Positions 34,501 to 39,799 of a DNA stretch of 64,000 bases are shown in pieces. The number at the start of each line of letters is the position of its first letter. Within the stretch, counting starts at the first letter, position 1. The translations under genes and the position numbers were made by a program. The DNA lies in assembly GCA_012845835.1 (NCBI GenBank), contig JABAKD010000017.1, forward strand, positions 4,400,867 to 4,464,866, read 5' to 3'. The notes beneath the pieces are model-generated. The model made no database searches and was not told where the DNA came from. It was given only the letters and a program-made list of their open reading frames with translations. Source of the stretch: Undaria pinnatifida. Its lineage: Eukaryota; Sar; Phaeophyceae; Laminariales; Alariaceae.

Positions 34501-37500
34501 GACACCACCTTTATTTGTCATCGCCAACCAGTACGTGGCGGATGCCGTGTTCGTCAATTTTTTCCATCGTCATTTTTTTTTTTTTTTGCTCGGAAGTCTT
34601 ACGAGTGGTAAGCAGCTGTTACCAAACTACTTGGTACTTGATATACTTTTGGTTTTGTTTGTGTTTTTTCCCCGGGGTGTTTCTCCACTCCAGAGTGACT
34701 GGAGCCTGTCCTGTGACCACGGACTTGATAGTGCGAGTTAATGTGAGAACAACAACAGCAACAGCAACACTATCAATAACACTTGGTTGTCATACCGTTT
34801 GTGTAGAAGAATGCTCCGTTACGTTAACCCGCAGTACGGAAATGTCCATCGGGTTTGTAACGTGTTTCTCTTTTTCTCAAGGCTTAAGTTTGGGCGGAGG
34901 TACAGAGCTAGCTAGCTCCCTATGCAAGAGGAGCCTCAGGGAAGAGTGGTCTCCCCCCCTGCCATTTTGATTTTATTTATTTTTTCACACACTTCTACTT
35001 TCCAGCTTCTGGAAAGGCGTGGTCACAGGTGTCATCCTTCTCCCCCCCGGTTCTTGCCTTCAATATTTATCGCGCATAGGGTTCAGCAATTCCATTGCTC
35101 GTCGATTTTTCATCGAGTGATGCTAACTCACACTCTCGCGCTTCCCGCAAGTAAATTTGTGCACAAGAAAAGCCATAGCCTGTGACGAGATGCGGCTAAG
35201 TTGGCTGATCGAAAAAGCCCCTCAACTCGTTGCTTTGTGAAATGGATGGTGGGTTGGATGGAGGGACGCATGGGTGGGCTTGGCTGCCTGTCGGCGAAAC
35301 GTGTTGGCATTTTTCTTTGTTGATGGAATCAACAGCTCACGTTTTTTTGGGTTCGACGCGCTTTCTGCGCGCAACGTCTGCCTTGGTCGGTGAAAACCCG
35401 ACGTGCTCCGACACGGCATTGCAGGACTGCGAGGGTCTATGGTCCTACAGTACGGACTACAGCCATGCACAATCGAATGATTACCCCCGTCCCCGTCCCC
35501 CGTCCCTCCCATCCCCTCGCTACCTGGACGATCACGCCGCTTAAATGCTGACACAAAACTCTGGCGAATATGATGGAGGCGGTCGACTTCTTCCATGAGA
35601 TTTGATGTTTCTCCCCCCTCTTCGTGCCTCCCTTCCACCTCCGATCCCCTGCATGATCACGCCATGTTACCCCTTTAGAACGTGGGGTTTATGGGAACGA
35701 ATTGCTTCGAAATAGTGTGGCGTATTTTTCGCAATGGTGCGAGGGTTGATTCACTGCCGACGCAAAACTCGGCCAAGATGGTTGATGCTATCTCGAAAGC
35801 GATTTTCATGTTTCGCCTCCGTCCCATGCTATCCCCCGTCGCTTGTATGGTTACGCCTCTTAAATGCCGAGTCTAAAATATTTTCGTCTCTCTCCTCCCC
35901 CACTCCCTCCTTCCTCCCCCTCCCTCCCTCCCTCCCTCCCTCCCTCCCTCCCTCCCTCCCTCCCTCCCTCCCTCCCTCCCTCCCTCCCTCCCTCCCTCCC
36001 TCCCTCCCTCCCTCCCTCCCTCCGCCCTCCCTCCCTCCCTCCCTCCCTCCCTCCCTCCCTCCCTCCCTCCCATCCCTCCCTCCCTCCCTCCCTCCCTCCC
36101 TCCCTCCCTCCCTCCCTCCTCCCCCCTCCCTCCCTCCCTCCCTCCCTCCCTCCCTCCCTCCCTCCCTCCTCCCTCCCTCCCTCCCTCCCTCCCTCCCTCC
36201 TCCCTCCCTCCCTCCCTCCCTCCCTCCCTCCCTCCCTGCCTGCCTCCCTCCCTCCCTCTCTCCCTCCCTCCCTCCCTCCCTCCCTCCCTCCCTCCCTCCC
36301 TCCCTCCCTCCCTCCCTCCTGCCTGCCTGCCTCCCTCCCTCCCTCCCTCCCTCCCTCCCTCCCTCCCTCCCTCCCTCCGTCTCTCCCTCCGTCCCTCCCT
36401 CCCTGCCTCCCTCCCTCCCTCCCTCCCTCCCTCCCTCCCTCCCTCCCTGCCTGCCTCCCTCCCTCCCTCCCTCCCTCCCTGCCTGCCTGCCTCCCTCCCT
36501 CCCTTTCAACTCTTGTCCCTTGCATGATCATGCCTCTGGAATGCCGGGAAAAAATCGGCAGGATGATCGAGGCGATCGATCTCTTCAACGAGATCTGCAA
36601 CAACCGATTCTTCAGCGAATCGTCTATGATCTTGTTCCTCAACAAGAAGGACCTGTTCGCCGAGAAGATCCGACGGGTGAGAGGATAACGTACTGCTGCG
36701 GATACTGTTGTGGGCCAGAGTGCTAATACAGTAGGTTCTACTGCTGTGGCTGTTGTAGCTGCTGTACATACTGCAGCTGAATACTGATTGCAGTGGGCAC
36801 CCCGATTTAAGAGCGCCCAGGATAAGAGCTCTCGGGACGTAAGAGCGGTCAAATCGGTATGTCCCGTCTATACTAAGAGCTATATACTTCCCACTACAGC
36901 TAAGTGCAACCTGTAGTTAAAAGCGTTGTATCGGCTTGTCACGAGGCGCTCTTAAATCGAGGTACCCACGATATATCGTGAATGTTGTAGCTACTGCGGC
37001 TACTCGGACGACTGCTAGCTACTGCTCTTATGCCTCGGCGGCTACTACTATCTGTGGCACCTTGTTTCACGAGTGTGTTCCTTCCCTTACTACTTGTTTC
37101 CCTACTGTTTTGGCTGTGTATCTGCCTACTGCTGTGACTGCGTGCTTGCCTATTGCTGCTGCTGCGGCACTTTTTCTTTGCTTAATTCAGTAGGGGGGAG
37201 GGGTGTACTCAGTTTGTGCATGGCCCTAGTCGTATGATCATAGACCCTCGCATCCCGAATCTGCCGGGACAGAGCACGTCGGGTTTTCACCAACCAGGCA
37301 GGTATTGCTTGCACCAAGCGCGAACGCCGTGAGGTGTTCGGCGAGTCGCATGAAGGGTGAACTGCATCCTTCCAAGAACCGCTCGCAAGACGCACTTGGG
37401 CACCTTGTGCCTTCTTTCTTGCTTATGCATGACAGCGCCAATGAGTTACTTTGTTTTCTGGTGTGGCCGCTCCAGAGACAGCAATGGGCATCACCATGTA

Positions 37501-39023
37501 ACGGCCTCGTGGATGCCTTACCATATTCACACTAAGTGATACGATCATCCCCTTCAGTGGGGGGGGGGGGGGGGGGGGCAGTAAGGCGGTGGTGTACCAG
37601 GGCAATATGGCCGCCATATTTTGGGAAACCCGCCGTATTCATTCCGGGTTATGAGTGCGATTTTTTCCAAGTCGTGCCGAGCGATTTTGACACACCTTGT
37701 GTCGGGATACCGCCTTACTCAGACCGCCTTATGTCGGCATACCGCCTTACTCAGGCGGCCTTATATCGAGATGCCGCCTCACTCAGGCCGCCTTATGCCG
37801 GCATACCGCCCTTACTCACACCGCCTTATGTCGGGATACCGCCTCACTCAGACCGCCTTATGTCGGCATACCGCCTTACTCAGACCGCCTTATGTCGGCC
37901 TTATGTCGGGATACTCCCTCACTCAGACCGCCTGTGGCACGTAGTTTCACTAGTTGCCTGCTGTGTGAACGCGTTTCACCCGCTGCTGCGGCTACGCGCT
38001 TGCCTATTGTGACTACCTCTTTGGCGCGTTTATCTCGTTTAAATGCAGTGTCGCCCACCCAGCAAGGCCGTGGTGTGCAGGGTGCAGGGATAATATGGAC
38101 GCCTTCATGGGGGAAGCCGCACTATTCATTCCTGCGTTCGATTCCAATTCCCCGGTCGCGCCGAGCGACTTGACCGCCTTATATCGGGATACCGCTTTGT
38201 ATTGGGATAAGGACACCGCCTTATATGGGAGACCCCTACCGTGCTGCTGTGTTCCTTGTTCCGTCCCTCCCACCGTTCCAACCTTAGGTGGATATTAAGA
38301 GCGTGGAAAAATGGGCTGACTTTCCCGGCGAGCCGGGGGACGAGGAGGCGGGGAAGAAGTACTTCCTCTCGCTCTTCTTGAAGGCAAGGCCAGGATGCCA
38401 GACGTAGACGTAGGAGACGAGGGCTGTGGGGGGCAGGCGGTGAAATCGAGAAAAAAAAGGAAAGCGGAAGGGGAGGGGTGATGACGGCGGGGGGGGGGGG
38501 GGGGGGGGGGGGGGCATGGTTTACTCACTTTATGCACAGCCGTGGTTTTAAGACCGTAGACCCTCGAACCCTTACAATTCCGGCATGGAGCATGTCGGGT
38601 TTTCACCGACCAGTCAGACTTCGCGTGCGTCAGGGGAGGGGGGCTGGGTCGTGGCGGAGGAGGGCTGGGGAGGGAGGGGGCGTTGGGGATAGAGAACCTC
38701 GTGTTGTTTTTGCTGGGGCGTGTGTATGTACTTGCTGTGTTCGTGTAGTTAGTGAGATTGCGTCAATGGTGTATACCCGCGAATCGAAAATGTGTCCTGA
38801 ATTGCGTGTCTGCATGATCGTACAATGGTAACGCGCTCCTCCCTTCCCCCCCCACCCCCGCCCTGTGTTTGGTTGTTGGCCTCCGAAGGTGAACCAAAGC
38901 CCGGAGAGAGAGGTCTACAACCACGTCACGTGCGCCACGGACACGGAGAACGTCAACTTTGTTTTCAATTCTTGTAAGGATGTTATCCTCAGGAGCAACC
39001 TGAAGGACTCAGGCTTTGTCTGA
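24106..39023 (+). CDS. Heterotrimeric G-protein alpha subunit (Gi/o-like), nine exons
   Basis: Membrane-bound GTPase switch that couples receptors to effectors with a beta-gamma dimer. Exons: 24106-24159, 25729-25845, 27269-27385, 31192-31311, 31948-32096, 32961-33122, 36562-36676, 38288-38383 and 38889-39023. Phases are 0,0,0,0,2,2,0,0, and the joined frame is 354 codons, the usual Gi/o length. Motifs: Gly2 for N-myristoylation with Cys4 as likely palmitoylation site (MGICSS); P-loop GAGESGKST at 43-51; switch I RVRTSG with the catalytic Arg at 176; DVGGQR with the catalytic Gln at 202; NKKD at 267-270; TCAT at 324-327; C-terminal helix [15 protein letters not shown]. Position -4 is Ser, not Cys, so the pertussis-toxin ADP-ribosylation site is absent. 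Seven introns are GT-AG; intron 8 fits GC-AG. Introns hold many copies of exon edges and other repeats. The gene appears intact. Confidence 0.97.
24166..24582 (+). mobile_element. Miniature LTR retrotransposon (TRIM) at the exon 1 donor
   Basis: Two 78-bp direct repeats, 24166-24243 and 24505-24582, flank 261 bp of non-coding sequence. Both start TGTGGTGGAAA and end CTTCCTCACA (TG…CA) and differ at six positions. Directly after the 5' repeat is TGGCGTCGCGGACAGG, placed like a tRNA primer-binding site; directly before the 3' repeat is AGTGGGGGAGAAA, placed like a polypurine tract. The inner part also has GGTTCGATTC, a B-box-like motif. GTGAGG precedes the element and recurs two bases after it, so an imperfect target duplication is possible. 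No gag or pol. Confidence 0.75.
24583..25380 (+). other. G-alpha intron 1, middle part
   Basis: Contains one copy of the poly-G-associated 140-bp repeat (about 24651-24765), a low-complexity stretch and an inverted decayed TTAA mini-element (24985-25078). The stretch from about 25307 already belongs to the repeat unit described next. Confidence 0.6.
25381..25728 (+). repeat. Tandem copies of the exon 2 acceptor edge
   Basis: The intron end plus exon 2 start occurs three times. Copy A is at 25381-25437 (acceptor lost: GACACATGAAGAAAGTGGA). Copy B is at 25561-25645 (intact CTCGACAG|ACGAAGGAGG, exon-like part 25614-25645). The real edge is at 25681-25760. Copy B matches the first 32 bases of exon 2 with a single change (ACC for GCC) and keeps its frame. 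Upstream parts (ACGGGATTTCGTTCCAT) repeat too. Confidence 0.9.
25729..25845 (+). CDS. G-alpha exon 2 (P-loop)
   Basis: 39 codons. Begins [20 protein letters not shown] and continues [19 protein letters not shown]. Contains the complete GxGESGKST phosphate-binding loop; Lys and Ser/Thr contact the nucleotide phosphates and Mg2+. The acceptor is GACAG and the donor GTAGGA, phase 0. Starting at the later AAG would remove two residues, but then the frame-matched decoy copy would not align, so CAG was preferred. Confidence 0.95.
25846..27268 (+). other. G-alpha intron 2
   Basis: 1.42-kb intron with two copies of a segment sharing ACATTTGTGAGACTRAACGG (25890-25925 and 26017-26050), a poly-G run of more than 20 bases (about 26155-26182), a dispersed motif (26295-26360) and the 40-bp array at 26600-26990. 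Confidence 0.75.
26600..26990 (+). repeat. 40-bp minisatellite in G-alpha intron 2
   Basis: About nine or ten copies of AGAGTCCTGTCGACGACGCC AAATGTAGGGCGGTGTCCCT with small changes. GTCGAC is a palindrome in each unit. Confidence 0.93.
27269..27385 (+). CDS. G-alpha exon 3
   Basis: 39 codons: [20 protein letters not shown] then [19 protein letters not shown]. This is the linker and start of the helical domain; PVVYSNTI is strongly conserved in G-alpha proteins. The acceptor is GACCAG and the donor GTATGT, phase 0. Its 3' edge has been copied several times downstream. Confidence 0.95.
27386..28290 (+). repeat. Tandem copies of the exon 3 donor edge
   Basis: The real edge reads ACACTCCTGGGAGAAGAG|GTATG and continues GTCTGACCAAGGACCTGAAC. 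Related sequences occur at about 27550-27605 (ACATTCCTGGGAGGGGAGAT), 27738-27810 (CTCTTGGGAGAAAAGACATT, then GTCTGACCAAGTACCTGAGC), 28068-28125 (ACATTCTTGGGAGGAGAGTA, then GACCAAGTACCCGTGCCAAG) and 28238-28295 (CTTTGGGTAGAAGAAACGTG). Between them runs TTTTTTCGGCCGTTATTTTGGCTACG, itself repeated many times. The repeat therefore spans the last exon bases plus the first intron bases. All copies have lost a GT at the donor position except where degenerate. Confidence 0.8.
28660..29005 (+). repeat. About 115-bp tandem repeat, three copies
   Basis: Unit landmarks are GTGTGGAGATTTGTTTTGTT, GGCTTGGAGTCGCGAGGGAC and CCACCCTCCTCCTCCTCGTC. The three copies are nearly identical. Confidence 0.9.
29270..29711 (+). 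repeat. Interstitial telomere-like (TTAGGG) tract
   Basis: About 440 bp of GGGTTA units mixed with GGGTTG, GGGTCA, GGGATA and GGATCA variants. The canonical hexamer is TTAGGG on the plus strand. It gives glycine/leucine and arginine/valine open frames that are not proteins. It lies inside G-alpha intron 3. Confidence 0.93.
30075..30330 (+). repeat. About 26-bp minisatellite in G-alpha intron 3
   Basis: About nine copies of TAGGATAGGGGCTTCGTATT ATCTCG, degenerate at the 5' side and regular at the 3' side. Confidence 0.88.
30820..31191 (+). repeat. Tandem copies of the exon 4 acceptor edge
   Basis: Three clear copies of intron end plus first half of exon 4 precede the real exon. 30820: after CTTCAG, encoding [17 protein letters not shown]. 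30935: after CCCAAG, frame disturbed. 31062: after CCACCCAG, encoding [20 protein letters not shown]. The real exon starts at 31192 with [20 protein letters not shown]. Spacing is 115-130 bp. Copies 1 and 3 keep an AG acceptor and the right phase, so they are potential cryptic acceptors. After the exon-like part each copy switches to intron sequence (TACCTTTTTTGCG). Confidence 0.93.
31192..31311 (+). CDS. G-alpha exon 4 (helical domain)
   Basis: 40 codons: [20 protein letters not shown] then [20 protein letters not shown]. Part of the all-helical domain that caps the nucleotide; the '[11 protein letters not shown]' turn matches the family's 'LW.D..VQ'. The acceptor is CACCCAG and the donor GTCAGT, phase 0. 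Confidence 0.95.
31312..31947 (+). other. G-alpha intron 4
   Basis: 636 bp. Contains poly-G runs (31331-31341, 31482-31501), each followed by a partial copy of the locus-specific repeat (CTCATTTCATGCATAGCCGT), and G/A-rich stretches. No gene. Confidence 0.75.
31948..32096 (+). CDS. G-alpha exon 5 (switch I)
   Basis: 49 codons plus two bases: [20 protein letters not shown], then [20 protein letters not shown] and VRTSGIVTE. Contains the invariant switch I Arg and the Mg2+-binding Thr (RVRTSG). The acceptor is TGTCAG and the donor GTGAGC, phase 2. Confidence 0.96.
32097..32960 (+). other. G-alpha intron 5
   Basis: 864 bp. Has two poly-G-linked copies of the locus-specific repeat (from about 32140 and 32214), a GTCCC patch (32526-32550), and three tandem copies of an approximately 69-bp unit (32647-32860: GTTGACCGACGGCAATTTTC, CTACTAGGTTTTAGTGTGGA). 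Confidence 0.8.
32961..33122 (+). CDS. G-alpha exon 6 (switch II)
   Basis: Encodes [20 protein letters not shown] then [20 protein letters not shown] and [13 protein letters not shown], with a split Arg codon at each side. DVGGQR carries the catalytic Gln, and the following helix contacts beta-gamma and effectors. Most G-alphas have Ser where this has Asn (QRNER). The acceptor is ATTCAG and the donor GTGAGA. Confidence 0.97.
33123..35529 (+). other. G-alpha intron 6, first part
   Basis: Holds a copy of the locus-specific repeat (33150-33310) and a four- to five-copy array from about 33325 to 33915. Units share TCCCGGACAGATCATCGATT, GTTCGGAGGAAGATCTGTAT and GGGTGGGAGAGACGCATGCC; the last matches the exon 6 donor flank (GGTGAGAGACGCATACC). 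Further on are a GC-rich inverted-repeat stretch (34150-34330), a SINE remnant (34966-35165) and an inverted copy of the locus-specific repeat (35340-35480). No gene. Confidence 0.7.
34966..35165 (-). mobile_element. tRNA-derived SINE, truncated copy
   Basis: Minus-strand SINE body lacking the tRNA-like head. Plus-strand landmarks are CACTTCTACTTTCCAGCTTC, TCGATTTTTCATCGAGTGAT and GCTAACTCACACTCTCGCGC. Lies in G-alpha intron 6. Confidence 0.75.
35530..35890 (+). repeat. Decayed tandem copies of the exon 7 acceptor edge
   Basis: One copy near 35533-35640 reads ATGATGGAGGCGGTCGACTT CTTCCATGAGAT ([11 protein letters not shown], then stop). Another at about 35755-35815 reads CAAGATGGTTGATGCTATCT (KMVDAISKA). 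Their flanks, TGCATGATCACGCC and TTACGCCTCTTAAATGCCGA, match the intron just before the real exon 7 (TGCATGATCATGCCTCTGGA). The exon portion is more diverged than in the exon 2 and 4 copies. Confidence 0.75.
35885..36510 (+). repeat. Long CCCT (TCCC) microsatellite
   Basis: About 620 bp of almost pure CCCT with a few CCTG or CCG interruptions. It sits inside the exon 7 edge repeat cluster. Proline/serine/leucine (plus) and glycine/arginine/glutamate (minus) frames of over 200 residues are artefacts. The pure polypyrimidine strand could form triplex (H-) DNA, and its length in the assembly may be unreliable. Confidence 0.97.
36562..36676 (+). CDS. G-alpha exon 7 (NKKD guanine-specificity box)
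   Basis: One base of a split Arg, then 38 codons: [20 protein letters not shown] then [22 protein letters not shown] recognises guanine; ICNNRFF is a family signature. The acceptor is CGGCAG and the donor GTGAGA, phase 0. Confidence 0.97.
36677..38287 (+). other. G-alpha intron 7
   Basis: 1.6 kb. Contains CTGCTG-rich DNA, a copy of the locus-specific repeat (37195-37350), a poly-G run (37558-37579) and the 32-bp array (37690-37935). A diverged relative of the array flank (GCCGAGCGACTTGACCGCCT) recurs at 38158-38230. Confidence 0.75.
37690..37935 (+). repeat. 32-bp minisatellite, array 1
   Basis: Units of GGGATACCGCCTTACTCAGA CCGCCTTATGTC, about eight copies. Same unit as the array at 53345-53700, and inverted at about 44415-44475. 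Open in all frames because 32 is not a multiple of three. Confidence 0.93.
38288..38383 (+). CDS. G-alpha exon 8
   Basis: 32 codons: [20 protein letters not shown] then [12 protein letters not shown]. Corresponds to the region between the NKKD and TCAT boxes. The acceptor is CCTTAG. The frame and phase to exon 9 require the donor AAG|GCAAGG at 38384, a GC-AG intron; the nearest GT (38401) would give the wrong phase. Confidence 0.93.
38384..38888 (+). other. G-alpha intron 8 (GC-AG)
   Basis: 505-bp intron starting GCAAGG and ending CCGAAG. Contains a poly-G run of over 20 bases (38490-38514) followed by a copy of the locus-specific repeat. Confidence 0.85.
38889..39023 (+). CDS. G-alpha exon 9 (C-terminus)
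   Basis: 44 codons plus [23 protein letters not shown] then [20 protein letters not shown] and SGFV. TCATDT contacts the guanine base. The last helix inserts into activated receptors and sets coupling specificity. The final residues lack the Cys at -4. Its 3' part has been copied five times downstream. Confidence 0.97.
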   Translation: MNQSPEREVYNHVTCATDTENVNFVFNSCKDVILRSNLKDSGFV

Positions 39024-39040
39024 GCCTGAGGCGGAGAGAA

Positions 39041-39046
39041 AATAAA
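39041..39046 (+). terminator. AATAAA polyadenylation-like signal
   Basis: AATAAA begins 18 bases after the TGA. This is close to the stop; a duplicated version occurs after tail copy 4 (39674-39679), so the real cleavage site may be further downstream. Confidence 0.45.
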
Positions 39047-39095
39047 GGGGGGCGGGGGGCGGGCGGAGGCGGTGAAGGGGAGGGGAGGGGGGGGG

Positions 39096-39790
39096 CGGCG
39101 GCTTCAACTTCTGTAGTGATCTTATCCTCAGGAGCAACCGTAAGGATCCGGGTTTCGTCTGCGCCGGAGGTGGCGGAGGGGGGCGGGGGGCGGGGTTGTT
39201 TTCGACTTCTGTGAAGATGTCATCCTCAGGAGCAACCTCAAGTATTCGGGTTTCGTCTTAGCCGGAGGTGACGGAGGGGGAGCGGGGGAGACTTCGTTTT
39301 TAACTCCTGCGAGGATGTCATCCTTAGGAGCAGCGGGGGGGGGTGGAGTGGAGGGGGAGGCGGGAGGGGGGGGGGGGGGGGGGAGTGTAATCATATAATG
39401 TATGGCTGTATCCTTGGGGCCATAGACCCACGCATCTCTACAATGCCGGGACGGAGCACGTGGGGTTTTCACGAACCAGACAGGCATTGCTTGCACCAAG
39501 CGCGAAGCGCCATGAGTTGTTCGGCGGCGGAGGAGCGGGGGGGGGGAAGGGGGTGGAGGCGGTGGATGGGGGGGGGGGGGGGGGGGGGATTGGGGGATTG
39601 TTTTCCCTCCTGTAAGGATGTCATCCTCAGGAGCAACCTCATGGCCTCGGGTTTTGCCTGAGCTGGAGGGGGAAATAAAGCGGGGCGGGGGTGGCGGCGG
39701 CGGGGGCGGGGATGCTGTCAACTCCTGTAAGGATTATATTCTTAGGAGGAACTTCGAAGACTCGGGTTTCGTCTGGGCAAGAGGCGGAGG
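39096..39790 (+). repeat. Five decayed copies of the G-alpha C-terminal tail
   Basis: Copies near 39104-39165 (FNFCSDLILRSNRKDPGFV), 39199-39260 ([19 protein letters not shown]), 39291-39335 (FVFNSCEDVILRSS, truncated), 39600-39662 ([19 protein letters not shown], stop) and 39716-39775 (VNSCKDYILRRNFEDSGFVW). The real tail reads [19 protein letters not shown]. Protein-level similarity is kept while silent positions differ. Copy 4 retains the stop and the following GGGGGAAATAAAG, so the unit includes the 3' flank. G-rich DNA without pyrimidine tracts lies between copies, so use as spliced exons looks unlikely. Confidence 0.93.
39388..39525 (+). repeat. Poly-G-linked repeat confined to the G-alpha locus
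   Basis: Representative copy of a repeat of about 140 bp: ATGTATGGCTGTATCC, ACAATGCCGGGACGGAGCAC, GTTTTCACGAACCAGACAGG, GCATTGCTTGCACCAAGCGC. Other copies, full or partial, are near 24651, 31338, 31436, 32140, 32214, 33150, 35340 (inverted), 37195 and 38515. Most follow a long G run directly. All copies I noticed lie between 24.6 and 39.6 kb. Possibly a SINE-like element; no promoter boxes recognised. Confidence 0.8.
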
Positions 39791-39799
39791 GAAAGTGGA

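Noticed and set aside
34276-34557. 93-residue minus-strand frame with [14 protein letters not shown]
   Set aside because: Short, overlaps a GC-rich inverted-repeat stretch in intron 6, with no homology I recognise.
35734-36852. Open frames of 226-330 residues on both strands, rich in Pro/Ser/Leu or Gly/Arg/Glu
   Set aside because: They are translations of the CCCT microsatellite in G-alpha intron 6; every frame of a pure tetranucleotide is open.
39104-39775. Alternative terminal exons for G-alpha
   Set aside because: The tail copies lack pyrimidine tracts and acceptors directly before them, and most lack the TCATDT part; treated as decayed duplicates unless transcripts show otherwise.
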